Part shown: positions 1 through 10,806 of the stretch, in pieces
Layout of the letters: each line of letters opens with the position of its first letter
Position numbering within the stretch: position 1 is the first letter of the stretch
DNA from: Riptortus pedestris
Taxonomy: Eukaryota; Arthropoda; Insecta; Hemiptera; Alydidae
DNA: 64,000 nucleotides
Reading direction: 5' to 3'
NCBI GenBank assembly: GCA_019009955.1
Contig: CM032228.1
Coordinates: forward strand, 69,377,501 to 69,441,500
Notes under the pieces: generated by a model
The model's input: the letters and a program-made list of their open reading frames with translations, nothing else
The model's database searches: none
Told to the model about the DNA's origin: nothing
Translations under genes and position numbers: made by a program

Positions 1-423
1 AAAGAAAAATGTCACCATAAAATGTGGCTGAACCCATGCTATAAAATTGTTAAATTTTAAAAGCAATACAAATATTCATTCATTCATTCTTTCTTTCATT
101 CATAAATTTAATTAATATTTTAAAACCATAATCATTATTCTGAACACAATTTCTTCTTTACGTTTTTCTTCAATAAACGTATTACATATTAACGTGGATA
201 TTGATAAATATGTTTTTTCGCCTGGAAGTAAATCCACACCCTCCTCCTACTTAAAAATTCTAACTCTCATATAATGTAACAGTTGTCTCACAAATGTAGA
301 AGTCCTTAGAAATCTTTGAATCCGTTTTTGCGTGATTGACAACTAATAGGAGGAGCGACAAACAAGATTATCTATTTTGATGCCACTGTTTCGGGAATGG
401 TCTGAAACGTTGAAAAAAACAAA

Positions 424-456
<33 letters not shown>

Positions 457-655
457 GCCGAAGAAAATCAGACAAACCTTAGAATTTCAGTTATATGGAT
501 ATATAACAAGAAACAAACTCTACAGTCAATGTTAGCACTAAAATTATCTTATTTATTTATACAGGTGCATCAACAACTAGGCGGTTTGGCTCAAATTTCA
601 ACAATGTAAAATAAAAACAAAATTGTACAAAAATAACAAAAAACTGAATCAACAT
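1..655. other. Intergenic or intronic AT-rich DNA, no gene seen
   Basis: AT-rich sequence with no long open frame and no recognisable domain. A poly(A) tract with a few C interruptions lies at about 417-454. The exon at 1991 starts in mid-codon, so this stretch is presumably part of an upstream intron of the FAS-like gene. That is inference. Confidence 0.5.
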
Positions 656-1800
656 ATGGGATTTAGGGAGGTGCTAACGATCGCCACGTCATCTGCGTAT
701 GCTACTACCTCAGTGTTGTGAAACCGCTGACTGACCACCTGTGCGGAGTATGCCGTGAACAGGGAGGGTGAAAGGGGGAGCCCTGAGGTACTCCCACTCG
801 GAGTGGTTATGATGAGGATAGGGAGTCGCCGACCCTTACTTGGAAGGACCGGCTATGTATGAAGGAGCGTAGCATGGCGAGGAGTTGACTGGGGCAGCCA
901 CGCTTACTGAGTGTGTTTAGGAGTTCGGCGTGGTCAACGGAATCAAAAGCCTGAGTGCAGTCAATAGAAATCATGACCGTGACGACGTTTTCGCGGAGGC
1001 TGGTGCAGGTGCTGGTGTGTATTCGGGCAAGGGGATGAAGGGTGCAGTGGAGGGGCCGGAATCTTGACTGCTCGTTGGGTAGGAGGGAGACCTTCTCGCT
1101 GAAATCCACAAAATACTGGAGGATGATTCGCTCCAGTATCTTGGAGATATGAGGGAGGAGGCCGATAGGGTGGTAGTGGTTGGGTGCGGTACTTATTTGG
1201 TTTGCGAAGAGGCATGATGTGGCGTGCTTCCATATGGTAGGGAAATGTCGGAGGCGGAGGCCGGAATTAAGGAGGTAGTTGAGATAGGAGAGGCAGCGGC
1301 GTGGGAGCTGACGCAGCAGCACGTACTGCACCCTGTCCACACCAGTGCATTTACCCCCTTTGGTGCGGCGCAGGATGAGATCATGAAGTTTCCTTCATTC
1401 TCCGAGCGGGGCGCCTCGACGGTGTCACGCAACCTGGTCTGATCTGTTACGGCTACATGAGCCGCCAACATTTCATCCTGGTCTTTGGGACTCATCACAG
1501 CTTTGTCAGTCTTGAGAAGAACAGATCTCCTTTTGGTGACCTTGGTCTTCACCAGCTTCCAAAATTTGCGAAAGTCTCCATGCGTTTGTCTGACGGTTTT
1601 GTGCCACTGTGCAGTCTTCCACTGCCTCATGAGGGGGAGGATTTATGCGATTAGGGAACTAACTCCGGGCGGGTTGAGTCCCTTTTAAAGCTTGTCGGAA
1701 AACATCAAAGCGGATTTGTCTGGACTCTTCTAGATCCGGGCTGGTATTGCCGAGAACGAGCTCGAACCTCTTTCGGCTTCTTTGACCTCCTTCGTACTTC
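656..1800 (-). mobile_element. Non-LTR retrotransposon (LINE) fragment, reverse transcriptase region
   Basis: Reading on the - strand, frames at 1193-1630 and then 807-1340 give the linker before the reverse transcriptase and then RT blocks: 'PIGLLPHISKILERI', 'ISIDCTQAFDSVDH', and the catalytic AYADD box encoded at 688-699. The frames shift at least twice, and the block that normally reads PQGSPLSP is degenerate. There is no endonuclease or 3' tail, so this is a truncated, dead copy. The domain order is that of a Jockey/CR1-like LINE; the exact clade is not certain. It lies upstream of the first visible FAS exon and opposite to it. Confidence 0.8.
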
Positions 1801-1990
1801 CCAAATACATGACTATCTGTGATCAATCTTTCATGTACGTAGTTTCCGTAATATGAATCGCCAATGTATCGAAGTATGAAACAAAATAAATATTACCTTC
1901 GAGGATGCTTGAGTCTAAGGAGGAATATGTGTGTTTATCCATCCATGAATGATTTTTCAGTTTTTTATTCAGTATGATTTTTTTTTTCAG

Positions 1991-2161
1991 GTATCGATCC
2001 ATCTGACCTCTGGGGTTCAAATACTGCAGTTATAACAACATCGGTTATATCGGAAACGGAATTTCAGTGCATTGCAGACAAACACAACGTAGGAATTTCA
2101 ATTTTAGGTCACAGCCGTTGTATGCAAGCCAATAGAATTTCATCGCAGTTGCATCTAACTG
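1991..2161 (+). CDS. FASN: FAS-like gene, visible exon 1: beta-ketoacyl synthase N-terminal half
   Basis: The exon follows a T-rich tract ending in CAG and ends at a GTAAGG donor. It begins with the last two bases of a Gly codon and leaves one base for the next exon. The translation contains GIDPSDLWGS, VISETEFQ and GHSRCMQANRISSQL, which match the FAS ketoacyl-synthase blocks GxxPxxLRGS, SGSE and GxxRAMxANRIS. In fatty acid synthase this domain condenses malonyl and acyl groups in the cytosol. The SGSE block is already altered to ISETE. About the first hundred residues of the domain must lie upstream of the window. Confidence 0.88.
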
Positions 2162-2899
2162 GTAAGGTTTCATATCCATTTTATGGTTTTTTTTTTTTTT
2201 TTTTTCCTACACAGTAGTACCCCTGCAGTATAGAATTTGATTTCCCATGCTCCATCATACAGGGTATATAATTATCTGTATTCTTCTTTTTTAAACAGCA
2301 TGAAATCAAATTACAATTTTTATATTAAAAAAAAATAAAAGTATTATAAAGAGTAGATGAAATTAATAATTGTTACTATGAGTAATAATAATAAAATATG
2401 AAAAAGTAAGAATGAAATTGAAATAATAAAACTGATATTTAGATGAAATTAAAAGGCGAAAAAATTAAGTTCATGAATTAGTGATTTATGTGAAGAGCAG
2501 TGCAGTGCCTTGTTTTTTTGAACTTCAGTGATCGTGAGGGAGGTCTTGGACTGTGTAATAAGAAGAACAGTGAAACTATAAGTGCATACTGTGAGTAGTT
2601 GTTAAGAATAATTAACCAAGTGTGTAGTGCATTGTTAAATAAATTGTTCAGTGATAAAAACTCTGAAGCTTGTGTGTGTTTAATTGAGCAATCCAAAAGA
2701 ACTTTAATAATCAACGTTTATTACTGATTTTGTAATAAATAGCTCTGGTGTTATATTTCTGATCGAAAAATTGTATAAAACCAATCTTATTGTAAATTTA
2801 TTTACCTTTGAATATTGTTATATACATATTTTCTCTAATATATATAGTGAGATATTTGGAGTTTTTAGTTTTCAGCCTTCATCCTAAATCCCTAGCAAC
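2162..2899. other. Start of intron 1, no gene; family B-like scrap
   Basis: AT-rich intron sequence. A piece at about 2755-2890 (GATCGAAAAATTGTATA, GAGATATTTGGAGTTTTTAG) resembles the body of the family B repeat annotated at 61086-61980. No coding potential was seen. Confidence 0.5.
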
Positions 2900-3135
2900 T
2901 TAACTAATTTGGTGTTTATATAAAAATTAATAAGTAAATTACCCAAGTATGTATCCAAGAAAAAATTCAAATAAATCCTATAAAACTGCAAGTTTTTATA
3001 CATTCCAAAATGGGATGAATTTATGATGTAATGCTTTTTTTTTTGCTCTTATGATAATATCAAAATAATCCAGTATATATCACTGCAATAAGTAAAAACA
3101 CTTCATAGTTTCACTCCTCTTTATTATGTGCTTTA
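2900..3135 (-). repeat. Left arm of a ~240-bp inverted repeat in intron 1
   Basis: The reverse complement of this stretch aligns along its length with 10493-10735. Shared blocks are GTGTTTTTACTTATTGCAGTG, GGAATGTATAAAAACTT and TTGGGTAATTTACTTA, with small gaps and roughly four-fifths identity by eye. The arms flank the Penelope/Gypsy nest. They may be two inverted copies of a small repeat, or the ends of an older element. Confidence 0.7.
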
Positions 3136-3332
3136 AATAACTTGTCTCTTTGTCTTGAAGTGATATTTATTGATTTCCTTTGTTATGAGATATTCACTTG
3201 TACCTTATGTTATATTTTCTACTCTTAACTTGATTAAATCATAAATAATTCGTATGTTGCTGGATGTGGGAGTGCAGATCTGGGAAACAGGTCTCAATAA
3301 CACGAAGTCTTCCCACCAATTTATTTATTCAC

Positions 3333-3372
3333 GCACAAGGCCTTTCGGCACTAACGTGCCATCATCAGGTGC
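3333..3372 (-). ncRNA. Candidate hammerhead ribozyme motif in the Penelope 3' region
   Basis: On the - strand the order is GCAC, CTGATGA, one T, GGCAC-GTTA-GTGCC, GAAA, GGCC, TT, GTGC. This matches stem I (GCAC/GTGC), the CUGANGA core, stem II with a 4-nt loop, the GAAA core, a 4-nt self-complementary stem III and an NUH cleavage site. Penelope-like elements are known to carry minimal hammerheads with very short stem III that probably work as dimers. One extra U sits between the core and stem II, so activity is uncertain. Confidence 0.55.
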
Positions 3373-3796
3373 TAACCAACAAACAACAAAGAAACAAGCT
3401 TAGGCCAAGTTATGCACCCAACAATTACATTTTGAAATATTTTAACAAAATAGAATTTCATACTAAAATCAGTCTTACAAAAACGACCTAACTTTAAACT
3501 ACTAGAATCTAAGTCAAACATTAAAAGAATATATTATAGTTCAATTAATTAAAATAAGTGAATAAATACTCTAAAGTGAATAAATACTCTAAACATTAAC
3601 AACACATGTATACCCTATGAAAAAGTTACTATAAATTAACAATTATCCTACCTTCTGCTGTATAATTGACGTTAACGCCACGGCTTTGGGGCCACTACTG
3701 GCGACTAGCAGAGATGGAGTAGGCACTCAACAGGACAGAACTTGGCACTTCCAATTGCACATTTAGGCTGACACCCCTCCGTCTCTCCAGCTCAAT

Positions 3797-4553
3797 TTAG
3801 GGGGAATAGGGTTCCAATTTCTGATATAGTTTGTGGTTATATTCCCTCACCAATAAAGCTACCTCGTGTGGGGCATTTTCGTGTTTTTCTTTCCTCAAAT
3901 GCTGGAGGAACGTTGAGTCCATTCTCGACAGATGCTCCTGGCACCTTTTCTTTAATTTCCTTGAACTCCTTCCCACATAATACGCACCACATTCTCCACA
4001 TATGATTTTATATATTCCCGACTGGTCCGGCAGCTTTATTGGGTCTTTTAGCTTACATAAAACGGATTTTAAATTATTTGGATTTGCAAAACCCACCCCG
4101 ATTTTCTTACGTTTAAAGATTCTTTGGATATTTTCCGACACGAATCCCAGAAAGGGCAAAGAGCACCACCTTTCCACCTCTGAGGTAACTTCTGGAATCC
4201 CCAAACTCTTCCTAAGTCTCGTTACCTTCTTTCTCTCAATCATTCTATCCACCAGGTTTATGGTATATCCATTAACCAACGCTAAGTGGTGAATAAATTT
4301 TAGCTCACGAGAGTATTCTTCTTTACTCATTGGAATATCCAGCAATCCATTAGCGTATGCATGAAATATCGCTAATTTTTGCTTGTAGTGGTGGAAGGAG
4401 GTATTGGGCATTGCAATATAGCTTGCAGTTGGCTCCCGTAAAATTGAAAATTTGTGGCTATTGGTATGTCTTGATATTGTAGAATCCAAATAATTAATCT
4501 TACCGTCTTTTTCTACTTCGAGAGTAAATAAAATGGTTCGGTGACAAGAGTTA
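3797..4553 (-). pseudogene. Penelope ORF 3' part: RT C-terminus plus GIY-YIG endonuclease
   Basis: Open on the - strand for about 250 codons up to the Gypsy junction. The endonuclease core reads SGIYKIICGECGAYYVGRSS, with Gly-Ile-Tyr and Tyr-Val-Gly in the expected spacing, followed by basic residues and a downstream Glu. The family nicks the target for retrotransposition. The frame itself is undamaged, but the Gypsy insertion at 4558-9295 cuts it from its RT, so it cannot make a full protein. Confidence 0.85.
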
Positions 4554-4557
4554 AGAT
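4554..4557. repeat. Target site duplication AGAT, left copy
   Basis: AGAT lies directly outside the left Gypsy LTR and is repeated at 9296-9299 directly outside the right one. A 4-bp duplication is within the usual Ty3/Gypsy range. Confidence 0.85.
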
Positions 4558-4922
4558 TTTAATGTACGGGTTTTTATAACGTACAATAACAAAACTTGAA
4601 AGTAATAAGGCACTATAATTTATAAAAAAACAAACAACTGGTCGAAAATTAAAAGATTGAAGAACACAAAATGCAATAAATAATAACAATCGGTCTTTGA
4701 ATAGATAACAACAAAAATGGTTCGGAGCAGAGTTCACAAAAGCACAACACACACAACTGCGAGAGTGAGCGGTTAATTTTATACACTGACTGAAAGGTTA
4801 TTATATGGTTGCTCGCAGTGTAGCCACGTTAAAATTAGATTAATTAGTTCCTGGCAACACTGTCATTGGGACCACGTGGCGTCTAGTAAGGGTTAGGTTA
4901 TAGAGCAGGCCAAGCTGCTACA
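4558..4922 (-). repeat. Gypsy 3' LTR
   Basis: A 365-bp LTR starting TGTAGCAGCTTGG and ending GTACATTAAA on the - strand. It is identical by eye to 8931-9295. The purine-rich priming tract abuts it at 4923-4934. Confidence 0.92.
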
Positions 4923-6303
4923 TCACCTCCCCCCAATGACAGAATCATGGAAGCGGGCAGGAAGTCTAATGGGTCTTCCTCGACGAGTCTGGTGAGGTTG
5001 TTCCGCTTGTGTGGCTGTGTCTTGGGCTGAAGACTGGTTGGAAGGGTGCAGTGTTGTCTGGGGATTCGCAGAGGTCTGCTGTGCTGAGGGGTTGGATGAG
5101 GTTTGTTGAGATGAGTCCTGGATGGTGTAGGCTGGCTTCAGACGGTCGAGTGAGACGGTTCTTGGCCCCGTAGTAAGTTGGATCTTGAATGTCTTCGGCT
5201 GTCGTTCCAGTACCAGATGAGGTCCTGAGTATGGTGGTGTTAGGGGTTGACGAACTGTATCATCTCGTAGGAACACATGAGTGCAGTTCCTGAGGTCCTT
5301 AGGAACAAAGGTTTGGCTGCTGCAGGGACGGTGAGGTGCTGGTCGAAGGTCCTTCATGTGGTCCCTCAACCTCCGCAGGAACTCCTCGGGGTCCTCAGGT
5401 CGTTGGTGGCTTGCGAGCAATTCACCAGGCAACCGTAGGGGCTGCCCGAATACCAGTTCTGCTGCACTACTGGTGTTATCATCACGCACTGCTGCTCTCA
5501 GACCAAGAAGTACTGTGGGCAGCAGGTCAGTCCATCTCGATGAGGTGAGCTGTGAGAGCTGCTTTGAGTGTCCTGTGCCACCGTTCAATACAGCCATTAC
5601 TTTGTGGATGGTAAGGAGTTGTCCTAGTACGTTTGATCCCGAGAATGTGTGTGAGCTTGCAGAATATTTGACTCTCGAACTGCCTCCCTTGGTCCGTTGT
5701 AATTCTAGTAGGGACGCCATAGCGACAGATCCAAGTCCTGTGTAGGGCTCTGGATATCGTGTCTGCACTGATGTCTTCGATTGGCTCAGCTTCAGGCCAC
5801 CGGGTAAACCTATCTGCCATAGTAAGGCAATAACGTTTGCCGTCCGACGTTGGGAGTGGTCCAATAATATCTATGTGGACGTGCTCGAAGCGAGCGCTTG
5901 GGGCAAAGGTTCCCGGAGGCGTGACAGTGTGGCGATGTACCTTACTCCGCTGACAAGCGACACAAGCACGTGCCCAGGTGGCAATGTCTACATTCATGTT
6001 TGGCCAAAAGAATCGTTGGGCAATGAGTCTCCTTGACCCGCGTATACCCGGGTGGCTGAGGTTGTGGATATGAGTAAAAATCGATTGTCTCAATGATGCA
6101 GGCAGGTACGGACGCATCCGTGAGGTGCTTGTTTCGCAGAGAAGGGGCCTCCTAGCATGTGGAACTTTCATCCACTTAAGCGAGAGGGCAGGGTTTTTAA
6201 GGAGCTCGTTTATGTCAGAGTCCGTCTCTTGTAGCTCTGCAATTTTTTCATTGTCATCGGGAAGCGTAATCTCCTCCAACCTCGAGAGTGTGTCTGCGAC
6301 CAT
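4923..6303 (-). pseudogene. Gypsy integrase and pol C-terminus, frameshifted
   Basis: The frame at 5527-6303 carries the end of the RNase H/connection (MVADTLSRLEE), the zinc-binding region (H...H and CVACQ) and the integrase catalytic core with DIIGPLPTSDG, TTDQGRQFES and HPQSNGCIERWHR, the D,D,E residues. A one-base slip near 5540 moves the frame into 4923-5545, which holds the rest of integrase (WTDLLPTVLLGLRA), an SH3-like region with PPYSGPHLVLER, and a low-complexity Ser/Gln/Thr tail. It stops right at the purine tract. Confidence 0.88.
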
Positions 6304-6317
6304 ATTGTCATTTCCAG

Positions 6318-8108
6318 CTACATGTCAGATATCGTAAACTGTTTACCAGTCGGAGTAAGTAAGTTTACCAATCGGATCCTCATAGGCGTGGCTATGTCAG
6401 TGCGTTGTCGGAACATGTGGATCCGCGGCTTGTGGTCGGTGAGTACGCTGAAGTTACGTCCTTCGATCGAGGGCCTGAAGTGACGTATTGCTCGGTGTAC
6501 GGCGACCAGCTCCCTGTCGTAAGTGGAGTAACCTTGTTCTGCTTTCGTCAGTGTCTTCGAGAAAAATCCAAGAGGTTTCCAACCGGATCCTTCACGTTGC
6601 TGAAGAACCGCCCCGATGGCTGTGTTTGACGCGTCACATGCCAATGAGAGTTCGGCATCGTCAGATGGATGTGACAAAGTGAGGGCCGACTTGATGTCTT
6701 GCTGACATAGACGAAATGCAGCGTCTGCTTCCTTGGACCATTCCAGAGTTGTTGCATCGCTCTTCTTGCAGTTGCCTACTAATGAGTGTAGGGTATGCTG
6801 GTGTTCGGCTGCGTTTGGTATGAATCGCCTATAAAAATTCAGCATTCCCAAGAACCGCCGAAGTTGTCCCTTATTGCTGGGTCGAGGAAACTCCATGATC
6901 TGGTTAACCTTTGCTGGAAGGGGCTTGATACCTTGGGCATTCACGAGGAAGCCCAAGAATTCAATCTCGGTCTTACCAAACTCGCACTTGGTGGGGTTTA
7001 TTGTTAGACCATGCTCGCTCAGTATTCGGAAGACGTTGTCTAAGTGTGTATGATGTTCGTCCTTGGTACTGGATGATACGAGTATGTCGTCTAGGTACAC
7101 GAAGACATAGGGTAGTGCCAAAATACTATCCATGAGGCGCTGGAACGTTTGGGCAGCATTACAAAGGCCGAAGCACATTACCAGGAACTCGAAGAGACCG
7201 AAGGGTGTGATTACTGCGGTCTTCTTAACGTCTTCTTCTGCTACAGGTACCTGGTAGTACGCCCTGTTCAGGTCAATCTTACTGAAGTAGGTCTTTCCGC
7301 TAAGATTGGTGTTGAGTGTCAGTATGTTTGGAACACCGTATCTGTCAGGAACAGTCTGTTCGTTTAGTCGGCGGTAGTCCCCACAAAATCGCATTTTGCC
7401 ATCTTTCTTTACCACTATATGTAACGGACTTGAGTAGGGGCTGTTAGACGGCCTGCAGATGCCTTCGTCCACCATTTTGAGGAATTCCTCCCTTGCAGCC
7501 CTGTAACGCTCAGGTGGGAGGCGTCGAGCTTTTGCTGTGACGGGTGGTCCTTTCGTCTCGATGAAGTGCTGGATGTTATGCTTTGGTTTCTGCAGGACGG
7601 TTGACGGGCGTGTGATGGATGGGTATTTGCGTAGTAGGTCGTAATACCACTCACCAGTGGGAACTGAATATACCGTGGGTATTTTGGAGTGTGCAATGGT
7701 CCCCTTTTCTGTGATCCCTGTTTTTGCGTCTAGGAGCTGACGACCTCTGAGATCGACGATTATGTGGTGGTGGAAGAGAAGGTCGGCACCGATGATGGGG
7801 CTACTGATGTCTGCCAAGATGAAGGTCCAGGGAAGTGGTCGTTGGAGTCCGATATTAAGTGTCTTCCTGACTTCCCCATACGTCTTGATCGTTGTACCAT
7901 TGGCAGCGTACAAAGGGAAGTTGGTTGGATGTCTCCTATCCCGCGACCTGGCTGGGAAAACAGATATACATGCGCCTGTGTCCACTAAATATCTCTCTCC
8001 CGATTCTTTCTCCTTCACAAATAATCGGCGTTGGTGAGTGCCAGCGACGGAGTCCGCCATCTCGGCCGCTGCTAACAGTTTTCCTGAGCCGGAATGTTGT
8101 TCTTCCAT
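6318..8108 (-). pseudogene. Gypsy pol: protease, reverse transcriptase, RNase H
   Basis: An open frame of 596 codons. Protease has YLVDTGACISVFP (DTGA active site) near residue 40. RT has the FSKIDLNRAYYQVPV and YLDDILVSS boxes near residues 280-345. RNase H has LACDASNTAIGAVL near residue 490. The frame ends at about 6335, where a one-base change shifts it and the alternative frame carries TGA just before HVAGNDN. The start overlaps gag in another frame, as in elements that use ribosomal frameshifting. Confidence 0.9.
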
Positions 8109-8902
8109 TCACAGGGCTGTTTGCATTTCTGTGCTTTTTTTTGGAAGGTCTCGTGGTAATAACAAAATTTTTTACTCCTGCTGCTTGAACGGCTACGTCG
8201 ACGTGAGTGTGAATGTGAAGGGTCCTTTCGCCCTATGCGTGCTATCTCGCTCTTCAGATCTGTGACTTCCAGGGTGAGTTTCCTGACCATCTCTTCCAGC
8301 TGCGATAGCTGGGTAGGTTGTGTCTGTGAGGGTTGTGTGCTCTGTGCGCGTACTTCAAGGATGCTGGGTTCGTATATTTCAGCAATACGATCTGCAATCT
8401 CAGCGAGTTTATCGACTGAGGCCTCGTTGGTAACGGTTAGCATGGCCTATATACGGTCGGGGAGTGTTCTCAGCCATACATGACGTAAGAGGTTAGGGGG
8501 TATAGTGGCGCCAGCTAGTCGTTTCAATTCGTTGAGGAGCTGGGAAGGCCGTTCTCCTTCAGATAGACGTTTCTCTTCGAGAAGTCGCCGGATCCGTAGG
8601 TTTTCGGATTCCATGAATGTGTGGAGAAGCCGGTTTTTAAGGGCCTAATATGGGTCAGCCGGGGGATTTTTAACTATATCGGCCACCTCTTTTAGAATTT
8701 CGAAGTCTAGGTTGGCAGTAACTAACTGGAATTTAATCCTAGAGCTAGTTACCTTGGAGGTTGCGAAGACTGCCTCAGCCTGGCAAAACCAAAGCTCTGG
8801 ATCTGCCTTCCAAAAGCTTGGGATCCGGAAGTTAGGTCCAAATCCGTAAGCGCCGACTTCCTCCAGTTCCGTAGGATTTACGTCTTTGCTGATGTTTTCC
8901 AT
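8072..8902 (-). pseudogene. Gypsy gag with two in-frame TAG stops
   Basis: The frame begins MENISKDVNPTELEE and is open to a TAG after NPPADPY near 8648. It continues in the same frame to another TAG after LPDRI near 8448, then runs open to 8072. The last part is basic and Ser/Arg rich and ends in a zinc-knuckle-like CYYHETFQKKAQKCKQPC. Reading resumes in frame after each stop, so these look like point changes and not deletions. Confidence 0.85.
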
Positions 8903-8930
8903 CTTTATTGTCCGGCGTCGGGGTCACCAC

Positions 8931-9295
8931 TTTAATGTACGGGTTTTTATAACGTACAATAACAAAACTTGAAAGTAATAAGGCACTATAATTTATAAAA
9001 AAACAAACAACTGGTCGAAAATTAAAAGATTGAAGAACACAAAATGCAATAAATAATAACAATCGGTCTTTGAATAGATAACAACAAAAATGGTTCGGAG
9101 CAGAGTTCACAAAAGCACAACACACACAACTGCGAGAGTGAGCGGTTAATTTTATACACTGACTGAAAGGTTATTATATGGTTGCTCGCAGTGTAGCCAC
9201 GTTAAAATTAGATTAATTAGTTCCTGGCAACACTGTCATTGGGACCACGTGGCGTCTAGTAAGGGTTAGGTTATAGAGCAGGCCAAGCTGCTACA
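8931..9295 (-). repeat. Gypsy 5' LTR
   Basis: 365 bp, identical by eye to 4558-4922. It is followed on the - strand by GTGGTGACCCCGACG, the usual position of a tRNA primer site. Confidence 0.92.
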
Positions 9296-9299
9296 AGAT
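9296..9299. repeat. Target site duplication AGAT, right copy
   Basis: AGAT directly outside the right LTR, matching 4554-4557. Penelope RT sequence resumes here. Confidence 0.85.
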
Positions 9300-9715
9300 A
9301 TTTCAATAACTCCTCTAACTCCTTTCTAGAGCCACTAAAACAGACCAATATGTCATCTACGTACCTTAGCCAGTATACCAATTTGCTATGGAATGGATTG
9401 CGACTATTCATTATGTAGCGCTGTTCCAAATAGTCCATGAATATCTCCGCCTCCAGTGGGCTTAAAGAGGACCCCATTGGTAATTAATTTTTCTGGAGAT
9501 AGAAAACTTCTTGAAAAATACAATAATTCTGGTCTAAACGTATTTTTATGAGCTTTAGTAGCTCCTAGGAAGCCGAAGGATCACATTTCTTTGATAAGAG
9601 GACCTGGCTCATTATCTCATATACGTCCTGCGGTGGTACACTCCCAAAAAGGTTTACCACATGATGCCAACAGACAATCACAGTTTGTCAGTTGTTTTTT
9701 GGTCCTAAATCATAA
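9300..9715 (-). pseudogene. Penelope reverse transcriptase fragment
   Basis: The - strand carries a decayed upstream stretch (NLFGSVPPQDVYEI, then stops) followed by PMGSSLSPLEAEIFMDYLEQ and LRYVDDILVCFSGSRKELEE, the last with the RT catalytic VDD box. The frame runs into the Gypsy LTR at 9295 and is continued by 3797-4553. Confidence 0.82.
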
Positions 9716-10492
9716 ATATTATTTATAATATAATTTGTTTAGAACATTTTTTTTAGGCATGATAGACTTAAGTTTAGTTGGTGAAATAATAATAGTCCAG
9801 TAACAGTGATTTTAGACAGTGCTAGGTAGATCCATGATTATCAAAGGAAGTCAAAGAACTTCATCAGAGTAATTAAAAGAGAGTGAAGTAAATGCCCAAA
9901 AATTATCAACTTTAGGAGATGGTAAAATTCAAAATAGTTGTAAATAAAACTATGCTTGTTGTAGGTCTGTATAAAATATAGTTTCTAGCATATGGCCACT
10001 GAATATTTCAAAATATAATAAAATCTCGCAATTTTTGGTCTTTAACAACTTAAAAAAAACTTTTTAATCCTTAGTCCCACCCTGGCTAGTAAAGTGTGGT
10101 CACCTGAAGATAACCCGTCATAGTTGCAAAAAGTGGACGTTAATAAATAATAATAATAATAATTTTTAATTGCCTTTGTTTTAACTTTAATATCATTTTG
10201 TGATTTAATATATTTATTATAATTATTATATGTACCATTGTCACAATTTTATAATTATTTATTTACTTTTTTTTGAGCAAGTGCTCCGAATTTTATTCAT
10301 AGCCTTAATAGCTATAAATAATCATATCGTTGTCTAATTGTTATTGAATTGTGCTTTTAGCTCTCAAGGTGGCGACCTGGAGCTGCTAAATAATTTTCTT
10401 TAAACTTCTAGACAGTCTACTTAGTACTTCACTCTCAGCAAACAATCAATCAGCAAGAAATATAAATATATCACTGCAAGGCAAAGAGTCAA
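9716..10492. other. Intron 1 sequence without a recognised gene
   Basis: AT-rich DNA with a short (AAT)n run at about 10144-10162. A segment at about 10085-10145 ending in AAGTGGACGTTAATAAATAAT resembles the tail of retroelements, but it has no coding sequence to support a class. Confidence 0.4.
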
Positions 10493-10735
10493 GTTATGTA
10501 ATAAAGTGGAGTGAAAGTGTAAAGTGTTTTTACTTATTGCAGTGACACATTCTGAATTATTTGGATATTTTCAAATGAGGGGGAAAAAATAAAAAGCATT
10601 ACATTAAATACTCATTCCCTTTTTGGAATGTATAAAAACTTTCAGTTTTTTGAGATTTATATGAATTGTTTTTTTTTTTATGCAAACTTGGGTAATTTAC
10701 TTAGTAATTTTTATATAAATACCAAACTAGTCAAA
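10493..10735 (+). repeat. Right arm of a ~240-bp inverted repeat in intron 1
   Basis: Inverted partner of 2900-3135. It ends about 70 bp before the acceptor of the next FAS exon. Confidence 0.7.
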
Positions 10736-10806
10736 CATCATCATTAGTACTATGAGTACATTATGTTCCATATATTTAACTTTTATTTGTTTATTTTTTT
10801 AAATAG

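Larger units (their letters stand above)
4558..9295 (-). mobile_element. Ty3/Gypsy LTR retrotransposon with identical LTRs, broken ORFs
   Basis: The element is 4738 bp, with 365-bp direct LTRs at 4558-4922 and 8931-9295 that match base for base by eye. On the - strand the order is LTR, primer-binding-like GTGGTGACCCCGACG (8916-8930), gag, protease, RT, RNase H, integrase, a purine tract GGGGGGAGGTGA (4923-4934) and LTR. No envelope gene is present, so it is a retrotransposon and not an errantivirus. AGAT duplications flank it. Gag has two in-frame stops and pol has at least two frameshifts, in spite of the identical LTRs. Confidence 0.93.
3262..9715 (-). mobile_element. Penelope-like retroelement, 5' truncated and split by a Gypsy insertion
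   Basis: Two pieces on the - strand, 9300-9715 and 3262-4553, belong to one element. The upstream piece carries RT blocks (PMGSSLSPLEAEIFMDYLE, then RYVDDILVCF). The downstream piece carries the RT C-terminus and a GIY-YIG endonuclease. The reading frame continues across the gap once the Gypsy element and one copy of AGAT are removed. The 5' part of the RT is missing beyond about 9715, and stops occur near 9490 and 9570. RT followed by GIY-YIG is the diagnostic Penelope order. The 3' region carries a hammerhead-like motif at 3333-3372. Confidence 0.9.

Noticed and set aside
4513..4752. Frame starting MCCAFVNSAPNHFCCYL (also at 8832-9125) as a small gene
   Set aside because: It is LTR sequence and occurs in both LTRs because they are identical.
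5336..5745. + strand frames inside the Gypsy region (also 6405-8265)
   Set aside because: They are shadows of the - strand pol and gag genes.
4558..9295. Endogenous retrovirus (errantivirus) with envelope
   Set aside because: Pol ends at the purine tract right before the LTR. There is no room for env.
2162..10806. Alternative exon in intron 1 supplying a normal KS Cys motif
   Set aside because: No sequence resembling the DTACSS block was seen in the non-TE parts of the intron on the + strand.
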